From NCBI GenBank assembly GCA_001247695.2, contig LGRX02014718.1:1-64000 (forward strand): a stretch of DNA of 64,000 bases, written 5' to 3'. Both the position numbers and the translations under genes were made by a program. Shown here in pieces: positions 1 through 10,450 of this stretch (the first letter of the stretch is position 1; each line of letters opens with the position of its first letter). The notes under the pieces are model-generated. The model did not search any database, had not been told where the DNA came from, and saw nothing but the letters and a program-made list of their open reading frames with translations. Source of the DNA: Cymbomonas tetramitiformis. Taxonomy: Eukaryota > Chlorophyta > Pyramimonadophyceae > Pyramimonadales > Pyramimonadaceae.

Positions 1-436
1 CTGTGTGTACACCGGGCTGCAGTCTGCCCTTCCCTCCGGCTGCTTTTATAGCTCTACCCTTGTCTTCCAAGGTCTGTGTGTACACCGGGCTGCAGTCTGC
101 CCTCCGCTCCGGCTTTTCTCACGGCTATACCCTTGTGTTCCAAGGTCTGTGTGTACACCGGGCTGCAGTCTGCCCTTCCCTTTGGCTGCTTCTATAGCCT
201 ACCCTTGTGTTCCAAGGTCTGTGTGTACACCGGGCTGCAGTCGCCCTTCTTTCCGGCTGCTTTTATAGCTCTACCCTTGTCTTCCAAGGTCTGTGTGTAC
301 ACCGGGCTGCAGTCTGCCCTCCGCTCCGGCTTGTCTCACGGCTCTACCCTTGTCTTCCAAGGTCTGTGTGTACACCAGGCTGCAGTCTGCCCTCCCCTCC
401 CGGCTGGCTCCTCAAGTGGCCTCGCGCGTGTGTTCC
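1..436. repeat. 72-73 bp minisatellite, about six copies
   Basis: The phrase CTGTGTGTACACCGGGCTGC recurs near 1, 74, 147, 219, 291 and (with one change) 364, so the period is 72-73 bp. Units differ mainly in the part between the shared core and the GGTCTGTG start of the next unit. The array runs off the left edge, so its full length is unknown. The short open frames across it exist in several frames at once and come from the repeat period, not from a gene. From 437 to 660 I see no recognisable feature. Confidence 0.9.
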
Positions 437-660
437 GGAGGCCGTCAGTAGAAATGGATGGTACCTACCCTTTCCTCCAGATTGTACCATATCTCTTCCC
501 CTATATACCGGAGCTGCATGTGGAAAGGGTCCCGCACGTGGCCTGATGAGGCCCACCCTTTTCCCTGGACTGGGTAGATTCGTCTGTGCCAGAACGTGCG
601 TGCCGCCCCGGCATCACGCCTCCAGTAAGCACAAGGTTGCGCCGCAACAATACTCCTTAA

Positions 661-858
661 TTTAGGGTTGGTGTTACATTCTGTCCGCACGGCACCGGCA
701 ACAGTCTTATTTTAGGGTTGGTGTTACATATTGTGTGCACCGTACCGGCAATTTCCACATTTTAGGGTTGGTGTTACATTCTGTCCGCACGGCGCCGGCA
801 GTATTCTTAATTTAGGGACGGTGTTACATTCTGTCCGCATGGCACCGGCCTAGAACAG
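661..858. repeat. 50-bp tandem repeat, four copies, each starting TTTAGGG
   Basis: Units start at exactly 661, 711, 761 and 811, a 50-bp period. Each opens with TTTAGGG and continues through GGTGTTACAT and a GC-rich CCGCACGGCACCGGCA part; unit 4 has GACGG in place of GTTGG. TTTAGGG is the common plant and green-algal telomere unit, but here it occurs once per 50 bp, so this is an interstitial minisatellite and not a telomere tract. It lies just upstream of the first sulfotransferase exon I can see and may be intronic. Confidence 0.85.
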
Positions 859-953
859 CTCATTGCTTCATACGGCGCAGCTGCTACGCATAGAGTGGAT
901 ACTCGTGTAGATCACGCGTTGAGTCCTCGGGCCTCCACACCTGCCTCCCTCAG

Positions 954-2859
954 GTACGGCGCCACGGCGGAGGGCTTCCTGGCCTACGTCAAGGAACAGA
1001 CTGCTGCGGTGGAGCGCTGCTTCGAGGTGCCAACACTGCCCCCTAGCCTTACCTCTTTTTGCTGAGCGCGGAGTGATATGTCCTGGCATCGAGAAGCATG
1101 CAAGTGCTGTGAGGTCGCGGCGTTGGCTTGCGCATGCGCGATCTCCATCTGTAAGCCAGAGCCGCGACCTGACAGCTTTGGCTTGCAGATGTGTGCTTTC
1201 CCGGCGTCCAACGGTCGAGCGTCGGTCGGATGGACTCGGAGCTGGCTTGGGAGGGCGCGCCTGACGTGAGCTCGGTTGCTGAGCGCCTCAGGAGTACTCT
1301 GTGCATCAATGTGCGGTGAACTTCGAGTCGCTGGACAAGACGAATGAAGAGGTAAGTGGTGAAGTAATCCACAGTGTCCTTTGCTAGGTTTCCGGAGCGG
1401 CCGGCTCTGCGTCCTGCAGTCATCTGGGGTCATCTGCAAACGTTCTGCAAACGTTCAGCCCTGTGAGGCGCGTGATGGTGCCGCCACGCGTGCGGTTCCG
1501 CGGATTGTCGTCAGCTGCGCTTCGCCATTCAGCCACAGCTGCGACATCCGGCAGCCGCCAAACTGGACTCGGGGATGGCTGCACCCAGGTCTATTATCAC
1601 GCAGATCAGATTTTCAAGTCCTTGTACGCGGCCTACTTGCCCACTTGGCATGCCGCATTTGGGAGTATAGTCCTTCACCTCGCCCTTCCTACCTGGCGCC
1701 CCAAGCCTCATACGGGTCTTCGTGCATGATGTGTTTGGTGCCTGGTATGCCTGCAGTCCCCTTTTCTGGTGTTGGTGGTGGAAGTGCTGTTTTTGTTGAC
1801 TGTGATCTCAAGGGCCACAGGGCAGCGGCTGCTTGTGCTGCGCTCCGAAGATTATTGGGACAATCCTCGAAGTGCCATTGCACACGCGTATGAGTTCCTC
1901 GGTTTTGATGAACTTCCTGATGCCAGCTGGCAGGCTGTTCTTGACCGGTAATTCACCATCCCTATGTTGACCAGCTAGAGTCGCCGTGAGAATGGAACTT
2001 GGCTCAGAACAATCGCAGGGGCAGCACGGCTGGGCCGGCAGCTCGGATGCAGCTAGGCCCGTGACTTCACCATGTGCAAATCAGTGCTTGCTACCGCACA
2101 TTTCCTACCAAACAACTGCACAACGAATTGAGTTCATGTTTCAGATGATGTTAATGTCGCGCTCGATGATGTGATGGTTCACTCTCAACTGTTAAATGGC
2201 ACAATCTCTCTCGTGGGGGTAACCAGGTCCCGTGGAGAGGGCGGTATGAAACTACATTTGATGTTTCGCGGGCGGAGATGTAACGAATGGCGGTTTTTCG
2301 GAATGGGCTTTGCACAGGCCAATTTCAAGGATGACTGGTTCGGAATTTGAGGGTGCATGTGGCACTTGTGGTGACTTCAAGTTGGTTAACAAGCATAGAC
2401 CCACGGGCCGAGTGGTGCGTGTCATGTTTCGTGCAATGAATTGTTGACAGTGAGCACACTTGGAGCATTCAGAACGGTTTGAAAATGGATTCCGAGCCTT
2501 GAGAAAGGATCCACGAAGCGCCATCCCGTGCCATGTGTCTATGATCGGTGACATGTCTGAAGCTGCGCATATTTTTTGTGGATAGAGTTTGCGCGCGCCT
2601 GTAGGAGGAAATTCGGCGGTGTAGAACGGGTGATTATAGGCATTGTCATGCCACCAAGCAAGCATCTGAAATCTGATGCATGTGATGTGTTGTGTGTGAG
2701 GCGCAGAGTGGGCACACTGAAACTCGGACTCATTTCGATATGCTCCCCGAGGCACGCAATCTCCTGAACGCATTCTACGCACCTTTCAATAAACAGCTCG
2801 CATCATTGCTGCAGGACGATCGGTTCCTGTGGGAGGACTCGGAAATGAAAGTGTTGTAA
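954..2859 (+). CDS. Sulfotransferase family protein, C-terminal five exons (5' part not found)
   Basis: Sulfotransferases move a sulfuryl group from PAPS to an acceptor; many eukaryotic ones act in the Golgi. Five exons join in a consistent phase: 954-1026, 1292-1351, 1589-1664, 1821-1947 and 2709-2859, each bounded by AG and GT (strong donor GTAAGT at 1352). Family hallmarks in order are EGFLAYVKEQTAAVERCFE, then YHADQIFKSLYAAYLPTW, then QRLLVLRSEDYWDNP and AYEFLGF, and finally MLPEARNLLNAFYAPFN ... DDRFLW just before the TAA stop. This is the C-terminal half of the fold, including the conserved 'LRSED' and 'FLG' segments. The N-terminal PAPS-binding loop must lie upstream, before 954 or outside the window; I did not find it. 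Intron 4 is 761 bp. The acceptor sugar cannot be predicted. Whether the copy is intact is unknown. Confidence 0.82.
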
Positions 2860-3692
2860 TTGGATAGAAATGAAAGTTTATTTATACAGTTGTCTGTATG
2901 TACTTGGAAGTATCTGCACGTGTACCTTGTCTGTGCTTATCCTTGATCCGATTTTTGGTAACAAATATCCTAGCTACCGGCATCTAGTTCTAGTGCACTG
3001 CAGCTGGTCCCCCGTTTCAACTTGACAACTTGTGTAATGTGGCTTGTGCGGCACCTCACCGGGTGGATAGCTCCTTGGTTAGGATGTCTGGATGGTCAGC
3101 ACGGCTGGCGTGGGAATGCATGACTCGGCATCCCCTTGTAAAATTTGACCCTGTAGACTTTTTTTGTATACCCCACTCACATTTTGATTGCATAGCAGTT
3201 GCATATACAGGGTGCGTGTCGCTGTTTAGACTGCATTTCTGAGTTGTGTGCTCCAAATCGTCGAAAAGTGGTGCATAATTTATGCACATTACTAAGATAG
3301 TGCTTCTTGAAAAACCGGCGATTTCGATTCGTGAATCGTGATATGAGGTCGATTGCATGTTTACATTATGCTCCTACAAGTTGTGCATACGTTGATGTGA
3401 CACATGCCCATTGCAATATTTGGATTGGACAGAGGTCCGATGAAATCCATCAAGGTTGGGTGTGGTGAACAATTGGCATAAAAAAATGCCCTTGTACCAG
3501 GAGATATTGCACGGTAGAAGGAACTGTGCGTATCATCATAAATCGTCTGAACCGATCGAATATACCTGCCGAAGAGTATTGGGGAAATTTGTAGTAGGAT
3601 GTGGGATTGGGGTAACGATCAAAAAAAAAAAAAAAAAAACGTGCTCGGGGTGTGGGGCTTTTTGAGTCCCCTTGACTCTTATTCATTTTCCT
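2860..3692. other. Intergenic, no gene seen
   Basis: Follows the sulfotransferase stop. No open frame with recognisable protein features on either strand. A 19-base A run lies at 3621-3639, next to the start of the reversed non-LTR fragment, but on the wrong strand to be that fragment's poly(A) tail. It may be the tail of another retroposed sequence. Confidence 0.6.
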
Positions 3693-4505
3693 TCAATCCG
3701 GTTCGTTGTCCACTTGTTTCCTGTATAGTCTGTTGAGGCTTACTGCATATCCTGTAGCGAGGTCATGTATTTTCCTGAGTAGGTGTAGCGCTTCCTGCTT
3801 GTCGAATCCTAGGTGCTTGGTTAGTATCTTTTCCGTGTGTTCGTATATCGTGCCTGTATTCCCGAATACCATTACATGTAGTGTTACTTTGTACCCGTAT
3901 AGTTCTAATAGTTTTACCAGTGGTGCATATTTCGCATATTTCGTTTTCAGTGCTTCTTCCCAGCTCATTTCATCCGTATACGTTACCTCCACTAGGTGTA
4001 TATGTCCCGCGTCTGCCATTGCTCGCTGGTGTGTGTATCCCGGCTGCTTGTTTCCTTTTTCGGTCCCTTCCAACATTACTATGTCTACAAAGTGTGGTAT
4101 GGTGTCCTTTCCATGCTCCGGTGCTGGAGTATTTCTTCCATCCATTCTGCATTGTCCTCTTGTGAGTAGGAAGTCCTCTATTGGTCTGCCCGCATTCATT
4201 CCCACCCCTCTTCTTCTGGCGTGGGTCCTTATTATGCATCCTCCTTTCCTGCCTCTACTCATGTCTTTTGCTATCATTTTGGTGGTCTCATCTGACCTGC
4301 TTATTATCATGTTTTTTATATCCCTTTCCGTACACCCCCCAAGTACATGGGCTGTGCGTATGAAGCCCCCTGCGTTTACTTGCCCAGGCATCCCGCAACA
4401 TTTGCACTTTTGTGTCCGTATTCCTCGTCTCCATCTTCTGTAGGGGCCCGCCGGTAGTTTGTTCGCTCTGCATCTCAGTAGAACAGTCGCGCCATGTTCG
4501 TTCAT
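3693..4505 (-). pseudogene. Non-LTR retrotransposon C-terminal fragment: zinc finger plus restriction-like endonuclease
   Basis: A 270-residue open frame that matches the region after the reverse transcriptase in R2/CRE/Dualen-type elements. Near residues 33-58 there is a cysteine-histidine finger (CKCC ... HVLGGC, C-x2-C and H-x4-C). The second half reads as a restriction-like endonuclease: VDIVML, then LVEVTYTDEMSWEEA, then KYAPLVKLLELYGYKVTL. This E-containing strand followed by the 'KYAPL ... GY.V' helix is typical of the domain that nicks target DNA for target-primed reverse transcription. The usual PD dipeptide is read here as VD, so activity is doubtful. No reverse transcriptase is present upstream (to about 4620), so the copy is 5'-truncated, which is common for this class. 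The stop codon is natural. Confidence 0.72.
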
Positions 4506-4955
4506 GAAGCATGCGTGTCTTATGTGCCAAAATGATATGAAACCACAAGTATGATGTCAATCTATATGTGGATGGTTTATACCATTGTATGCTATTCCAC
4601 AAATAAATAGTGATGTCAGAATGAAAACTTTTGACAATTGCAACTCAGTACAAACCCGAGTGCATTCAAGTCCACTTGTATGCTCAGAATCTGAATCTAA
4701 TGTACTTTCTATATGCACAGGATAGAACATATTTTCTATGCGATTCTGGATTCAGGAACTAGAGTCAATGTAAAACTCTTTTCCTATTTCAGAGGATGAA
4801 ACCTTTATTCCCTTAGGTGCAATACCTTATCTTAAGGAATGGTCATTTTCAATACAAGTTTCAATCGATTTTTTCAAATCTGTCACTTTTATGATGATCA
4901 GACTGGTCAATTTTACAGCATAACCACTTCCCCTTGTTGAAGGAGATGACTCCTG
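4506..4955. other. No gene seen between non-LTR fragment and integrase element
   Basis: AT-rich sequence without a recognisable coding frame. Its right end carries CCTG (4952-4955), which I read as the left target-site duplication of the next element. Confidence 0.5.
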
Positions 4956-5698
4956 TGTCGCAAACGCGTGTGTATGATGGTACGAATATTCTCAGAATCG
5001 AGCAACCTTAACACTCGCGGCTGGTCATAAGTTCGTCATTAACATTCACTGGTGCCGGTAACTGTTCAAGCAATTCTCAACACAGCACAAGATCGTAGAG
5101 CTACAAATTTTTTAAAATTCTGATATTCTGAGATCGAACGCTAAGCTCTTTCATGCAAGCCCAGATCTCCAACATGAAAAAGTATGAAAACAGCAGTAAA
5201 ACATATCCATCAAAATTGATACAATAACCACAAAATACGAATTATTGTGTACAAAAGCTGTGAGCAGAACTGTCTTAGCACTCTAGCACTGGCACGCGAA
5301 CAGCCACCTAGTACTTGCGAAGCAAAACAATAATGAGTCCACTAGCCTGACCTACGGTCAGAGCTTACTTATATCTCAATGCTCTGTCACATTTCCCAAA
5401 ACTGTAACGGGTTCTAGCCCTCAAATCTTCATCTGGCCAATGGAAAGTCATTATTCCATGCCAGCTCTAACAATGTTACCGTTTACCACATTCTGACTGA
5501 CACGTCAGTGGCAAAGGAGTCACTGCCATCTTCATCTTATCATTCCCTGGTCATCCGATAGTGACCATATCTTCTCTGGCAGGTCTGCATCTCTCAGACG
5601 GTCATCTTAGCAAAGCCTGTCATGCTGTCACCTCTGTCACGCGTGTCACCAGCTGAACAAACCCGGCGCGGTACCATGAGAAGCCGGCGTTTGTTACA
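4956..5698. repeat. Terminal repeat pair A1+B1 of the integrase element
   Basis: A (220 bp, TGTCGCAAAC to CCAACAT) is joined directly to B (523 bp, GAAAAAGTATG to GTTTGTTACA). A GC dinucleotide separates it from A2. The same A-B junction occurs in the diverged copy at 21153-21848. Both A and B can be read as TG...CA blocks. Confidence 0.8.
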
Positions 5699-5700
5699 GC

Positions 5701-5920
5701 TGTCGCAAACGCGTGTGTATGATGGTACGAATATTCTCGGAATCGAGCAACCTTAACACTCGCGGCTGGTCATAAGTTCGTCATTAACATTCACTGGTGC
5801 CGGTAACTGTTCAAGCAATTCTCAACACAGCACAAGATCGTAGAGCTACAAAATTTTTAAAATTCTGATATTCTGAGATCGAACGCTAAGCTCTTTCATG
5901 CAAGCCCAGATTTCCAACAT
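5701..5920. repeat. Terminal repeat A2, followed on the coding strand by a polypurine-like junction
   Basis: Second copy of the 220-bp A block, directly abutting the coding body. Read on the coding (minus) strand the body ends in AGATGGGGGA and A begins TGTTGGAAAT, which resembles a polypurine tract followed by an LTR start. This supports a retroelement reading of the 3' end. Confidence 0.7.
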
Positions 5921-5956
5921 CCCCCATCTGTAGCTGCTGCGTGCAGTAGCACAGAC

Positions 5957-7192
5957 TCAAATATGGGCTTGTTCAGCATACTGGGTCGTATCACCATCTG
6001 CCATGAACTTACCCAAACTGAAAGTGAACATACCAATGCCTTCACCTTCTCCACCCTGTAACATCCTGGCTCTGACCAGCGGATTCTTGAACACCAAGAC
6101 CCACATACACCTGCGGCCAATAGGTCCATGTTCCAGATGCCCAATCACATGCAAGCGTCCCGTCTGACTCAATCGTCTGAAGTACGCAGCCCTGCTCTCG
6201 GTCATGTCTGTCAAGTAGTAAGATGGAACGTGGACACATGCCACCACACGACTGGCCATTACTGCCAATGGAAACGCGATATCCAGCGCTGCAAACCAAG
6301 GTGAAGTCACCACTGCGTCACAGACACCATACTTTTCCTTCCATATGCGATAGTTACCTGGCTGAAGTGCGTCATGCGCCTCAGACCAACCCAACTGAGA
6401 GTTCCAGTCATTTTTCATAAATCTCAACTGCGGCCATTGCTCCACCATCACCTCACTGATGACCCCAGTACCTGCCCATGGGTCCCACACGCCATCGACG
6501 GACTTCCAGTCCACCTCTGTCGCCAAACGCCTCACCTCGGAGGGCACTGTGATGACCAGCTCAAGACCCCACTGCAGTGCGCTAGCTTCTCTCACCTGAG
6601 CCTTGGTCATGTGTCTCAATTCTCCTCGCTTTTCAACTTCTTCTTCAGCCAACGCAGGCACAAGAGGTGCATCCCTCAGCTGCCTTGCCATTGCCTTCTG
6701 TTCCCGATATTTCTTGCTCAGCACCGTGCGATGCCCCTCATTCCAGTGCCCTGGCATGAAGATCTGCACGGCCTCAGAGAGCTTGTCCTGTCTGCCCCAA
6801 TCAATCTGATCTGGCATGTGAAGAAACATGTCCTCCTCACCCAACAGCATGTCCCTGGACGAGACAGCATGCCATGGCTGCGACTTACCTCCCTTCACCA
6901 CACGACGAGGACCCACGTCTGCTGGAAGCAGGCGCATGTCCGAGGACAGCTTCTCGTTCAGCTGTTGTTCTTTAATTCCCAGTCGGTCCTCCAGGGCCCA
7001 AGAGCTCTTGGTTTCCTGGGCTTGTACCTCAGCATTGGCGGCTTGCACCCTCGTGCCTAAGCACCCAGGACATAACCACTCGCCCTCTGGTACCTCATTC
7101 AATGCCGGGGTAAGACACCATAAATGGTACCCCTTGTTGCACGCGTCGCATACAGTAACAACATTTCTGCTTCTCCGTCCATCTTCCTGCAC
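5957..7192 (-). pseudogene. PHD finger (second half) plus SAM-dependent DNA-methyltransferase-like domain
   Basis: 411-residue frame. Residues about 15-45 are the second half of a PHD finger ([14 protein letters not shown] ... GEWLCPGC); the first half ([14 protein letters not shown]) is in another frame just upstream, so a frameshift splits the finger. PHD fingers bind histone H3 tails. Residues about 232-245 read [11 protein letters not shown], matching methyltransferase motif I (SAM binding, DPF.GTG), and about residue 296 reads VVTSPWF, in the place of motif IV (D/N-PP-Y/F in adenine methyltransferases). The C-terminal part ends [16 protein letters not shown]. The layout resembles Dam-like or phage N6-adenine methyltransferases, but SPWF is not a canonical catalytic motif, so activity is uncertain. 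An identical-style fragment lies at 28910-29266 and a distinct homologue at 14217-14885. It is the last module of the element's polyprotein. Confidence 0.75.
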
Positions 7193-7398
7193 ACTTCACA
7201 TGCAAGGTGTCTGCTGGGCACGGCTGCGCTGCAGTCATACTGGTCCTTCGCCTGTAGGTGGCATGGCGCGATGCTCTGCACAGTGCTCTTCTCTTTTAAC
7301 TTGGTGGCGTCCTCAAGCACCACGACACCATCCCGCTGTATCTTGACCAGCTTCAAGATGGCGGACTTGGTTGCGACTTCCATGCCGCTGCGAGGCTT
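7099..7398 (-). pseudogene. Integrase C-terminal tail and first half of the PHD finger
   Basis: Continues in the same frame as the integrase after an in-frame TAG (KVGDFVYIR, stop, KPRSGMEV). The segment VATKSAILKLVKIQRDGVVV then IAPCHL looks like the small beta-rich tail that follows many gypsy-type integrases. It ends with CEVCRK, the first metal-binding pair of the PHD finger, before the frameshift into the downstream frame. I infer that integrase, tail, PHD finger and methyltransferase-like domain were one protein, interrupted here by one stop and one frameshift. Confidence 0.65.
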
Positions 7399-8211
7399 CT
7401 ACCTGATGTAGACGAAATCGCCCACCTTAAACTGGTGTGGCCTAGGCTCATAGCCCCCACCCCTTCTCCCTTCATAATGTAATGTGTCACGATGCTGTGC
7501 GACCTCCAGGCTGCAACCAGCGTGCACCATCAGTCGCCTCACCCCCTGTGCTCTCCGGAGGAGGTCCTTGACTCTGGCATCCTTCTCATCTTCGACCTCA
7601 GCACCGAAATCTATGCTGGGTGCCTGCTTCAAATCTGGCGGCACTACTGCCTCTTGGGCAAACAACATGGTGAACGGCGCCACCCCCGTGGACTCCTGGC
7701 GTGCTGCATTATAACTCAGCACTAGCGGCCAGAGCTGCTCATCCCACTCATAATCGAGACCCTTCTCCAAGGCAAGCTTCTTGAAGCAATACTTCATAGT
7801 GCGCACCACTCGCTCGGTCAGCCCATTGCCTTCTGGTGAGTCTGGTGAGGTGACTCGTCGGTCAATCAGGCAGTCTCTGCACAGCTGCTTGAACTCGCCC
7901 TCGAACTCCTTACCTCCATCCACCAAGCACTCTGCTGGCGCACCAAACACAGCCAGGACATGACTGCGAAATGCCGCTGCGATGGTCCTCGCCTCCTTGT
8001 CGGGAATGGGTACACAGACTATGAACCTGGTGTAGTGCTCAGTCATGATGAGCACTCTGTTGTTGCCAGCCTTGCTCTGTCTCCTCGAAGGCCATGCCAA
8101 ATCCAGCGACCAGCGATACATGAACGACACGATCTCGAGGGGGGATAAACATGCCTCCTCTCTCGCATAATGAGTTTTTACGCGCTGACAGGTCTCACAC
8201 TGAGTGACCAC
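7399..8211 (-). pseudogene. Gypsy/Ginger-type DDE integrase core
   Basis: Catalyses DNA end joining by a DDE transposase/integrase fold. The 270-residue frame starts with the CETC half of the N-terminal zinc-binding domain (C5, C8), but the two histidines are not in frame upstream. The core follows: D37 in SLDLAWP, D98 in LVDGGKEF, E133 in GNGLTERVVRT, giving a D-D-35-E spacing as in retroviral and gypsy integrases. The end, FKVGDFVYIR, is the usual start of the C-terminal domain; a TAG follows. All three acidic residues are present, yet the missing histidines and the stop make this copy probably inactive. There is no reverse transcriptase or RNase H upstream in the element, which leaves open whether it moved as DNA or as a decayed retroelement. 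Confidence 0.82.
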
Positions 8212-8333
8212 AGCCTAGGAACGAGGGCAGGCTATCCCACAACGATCTGTAGTCTGGCTTGGAGTCAACGAAAGCCTTCTTTGCCTGCTGACTGAACGCG
8301 TGAAAAGCCGCTGTCCTCATGTGCCTGCGCTTC

Positions 8334-8621
8334 CTAGCCTCGTGAGCCCGCTGTACTTTCGCTACCATGCATGTCAACGAAACGCCTGATAAAGAGCGCC
8401 CTATCCTCGTTCTTGCCACCAGTGTAGTGGAGCTTGACGTCATCCTTGTCAAGCGTGTGACTATCCTTGTCATAATGATCCATCTCGTCTACGTCGTCAA
8501 ACGCAAAGAGGAACTGATTGGCTGCAGGCTCTGAGGCTGCTGCTGCTGCTGCGAGCGCTGTTGCTGCTGGTGATACCGGTGTGGAGGGGATGGATTCTGG
8601 ACTCGACCCCTCTGTGCTCAT
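8334..8621 (-). pseudogene. N-terminal leader ORF of the integrase element
   Basis: Frame beginning MSTEGSSPESIPSTP, with an alanine-rich stretch and an acidic tail (FAFDDVDEMDHYDKD). The frame stays open upstream to about 8740 without a methionine. It shifts near 8360 into another frame (AFHAFSQQAKKAFVDSKP) that runs towards the integrase start, so this region is frameshifted. I do not recognise a domain; it may be the N-terminus of the transposase polyprotein or a remnant of a longer one. Confidence 0.4.
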
Positions 8622-8829
8622 ATATCCCGTGTCAAGATCCTGACTGACCCTCTCTCGCGCCAGTCGTCGTGCCTCACGATCTCTGGACTGGGCAGAGGCA
8701 GCGCTTGGCTCCGCCTCACCCTCCGTGGTAAAGTACTGCGTTAATGCTCAACAAGTGGGACCAAGGAAGAGTCCCCTCCCTCAGCGCAAAGCTCGTTCAC
8801 GAGCAGACTGGAGGCCTGATTCAGGCTGA

Positions 8830-10450
8830 TTTAGGCCAGTGCACTGAGTGCCCCTGGATTCACCTCGCACTGACCAGACAAAAATACGCGGTGCGTGCAG
8901 CCAGCGCAAGCCCAGAGGTCCAGCACCACGTATAAGCGCTCCGAATCAGCAGCAGATGTAGGACGGAAGCTTAATTCAGACTGGCTTGGGCCAGTGCACT
9001 GAGTGCCCCTGGATTAGCACCGTACTGAACAAGCGGAAGAACGAAACGCGTGCAGCCAGCGAAAGCTTAAAGGTCCAGCACTGTGTCTCAACGCTCTGAA
9101 TCCGCAGCAGATGCAGAATATTCGTGCAAGGAGGGCTTAAAGCTGGGCCAGTGTGCTGAGCACCCCTGGATTAGCTGAGCCAAAGTTCATCAAGAGCACA
9201 GAGAATATGAGGACAACTCCTCTTCCACCACGGCACCAGGAATAGCACAAATACGCAGCGGTGTGAGCTAGGCCAGTGTGCTGAGCACCCCTGGATTCAC
9301 AACACCACTGCTAATCAAGGGTACCGGAGTTGGCATGGAAGTTCACTCCCCGGTCCAGTAAGCAAGAACAAGGTCGCCACACAGAGTTGGGAGCTAAGCC
9401 AGTGTGCTGAGCACCCCTGGATTCGCAACACCACTGCTAATTCAGAAGGTCACTGGTGATATGAGGGCCTCACCAGCTGACCAATACTGTAGAAAAGATA
9501 AAAGAATTCTCCCACACATTATGATAAAGAACTAGAAAGTCCCTCCAGTGGTAAGCAGCACTCCAGGCTGGGCAAATAATTAACTCTGAATCCACCAGAT
9601 AACTGTATCACACCAGTGAATATTGCTTAAAAAGACCACTCACTTGTCGCCTTCAGAGCTAATGTCGCTGCTAGTCCTCTGGCAAGCTCTTTCCTACTTC
9701 AGGCTTAGGCCAGTACACCAGGGGTGTCCCTGGATTAACCGTCAGACAGGGTGGAGCTGCCCAAGAAACCGTAAGGTGAAGTTCCAGACATAGAGCAGCA
9801 ACTCACTGCTGATCCGCTTCTAACTAGTAAGCCCAGGCAGATGCCGCCGCTAATTAGCTTCCAGGTCAAGCACACTTGCCTTTCAGTTAGGCCAGTACAC
9901 CAGGGGTGTCCCTGGATTCACTTCAAACAAGGTGGCCAGCTGGAGAAACCACTGAGAAGTAGCTCATCAAGGTGCACATTCACTGCTGATCCACTCTTAG
10001 CTAGTAAGTCCAGGCAGATGCCGCCGCTAATTAGCTTCTAGGTCACGCACACTTGCCTTTCAGTTAGGCCAGTGCACCAGGGGTGCCCCTGGATTCACTT
10101 CAAACAAGGTGGCCAGCTGGAGAAACCACTGAGAAGTAGCTCATCAAGGTGCACATTCACTGCTGATCCACTCTGTCGCCGCCGCCGCCCAAGCTCATGC
10201 CGTGCTGATTAGCTCTAAACTGAAGAACACCTGTTAGCAGTTAGGCCAGTGCACCAGGGGTGCCCCTGGATTCACTGCAGAACAAGGTGCTGAGCATATC
10301 ACCGGATAGAAGAAGGCCGCTCATCAACTAGTGAATTCAGAGCTGATCCGTTGCGGCCGTCGCTGGTAGCCTCTTTCAGTGCAAGTACCACCAAGTTCAG
10401 GGAAGAAGAAGGGTCCGCCAGTGCACCGTGGGTGCCCCTGGAGTCGCCTG
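8830..10450. repeat. Ten-unit array of a hairpin-bearing repeat in the element's leader
   Basis: About ten diverged units, 120-180 bp apart, share a core of the form GGCCAGTGCACCAGGGG then TGCCCCTGGATT (near 8836, 8993, 9150, 9271, 9400, 9712, 9892, 10068, 10246 and 10420). The inner part CCAGGGGTGCCCCTGG is a perfect palindrome in the best units and forms a 6-bp stem with a 4-base loop as RNA. The array lies between the B2 terminus and the first ORF, that is, in the 5' leader on the coding strand. No coding frame crosses it. Confidence 0.75.

Noticed and set aside
2252..2782. 176-residue minus-strand ORF
   Set aside because: It overlaps intron 4 and the last exon of the sulfotransferase on the other strand and has no features of its own.
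3621..3639. Poly(A) tail of the non-LTR fragment
   Set aside because: The fragment is on the minus strand, so its tail would appear as T on the + strand; this is an A run.
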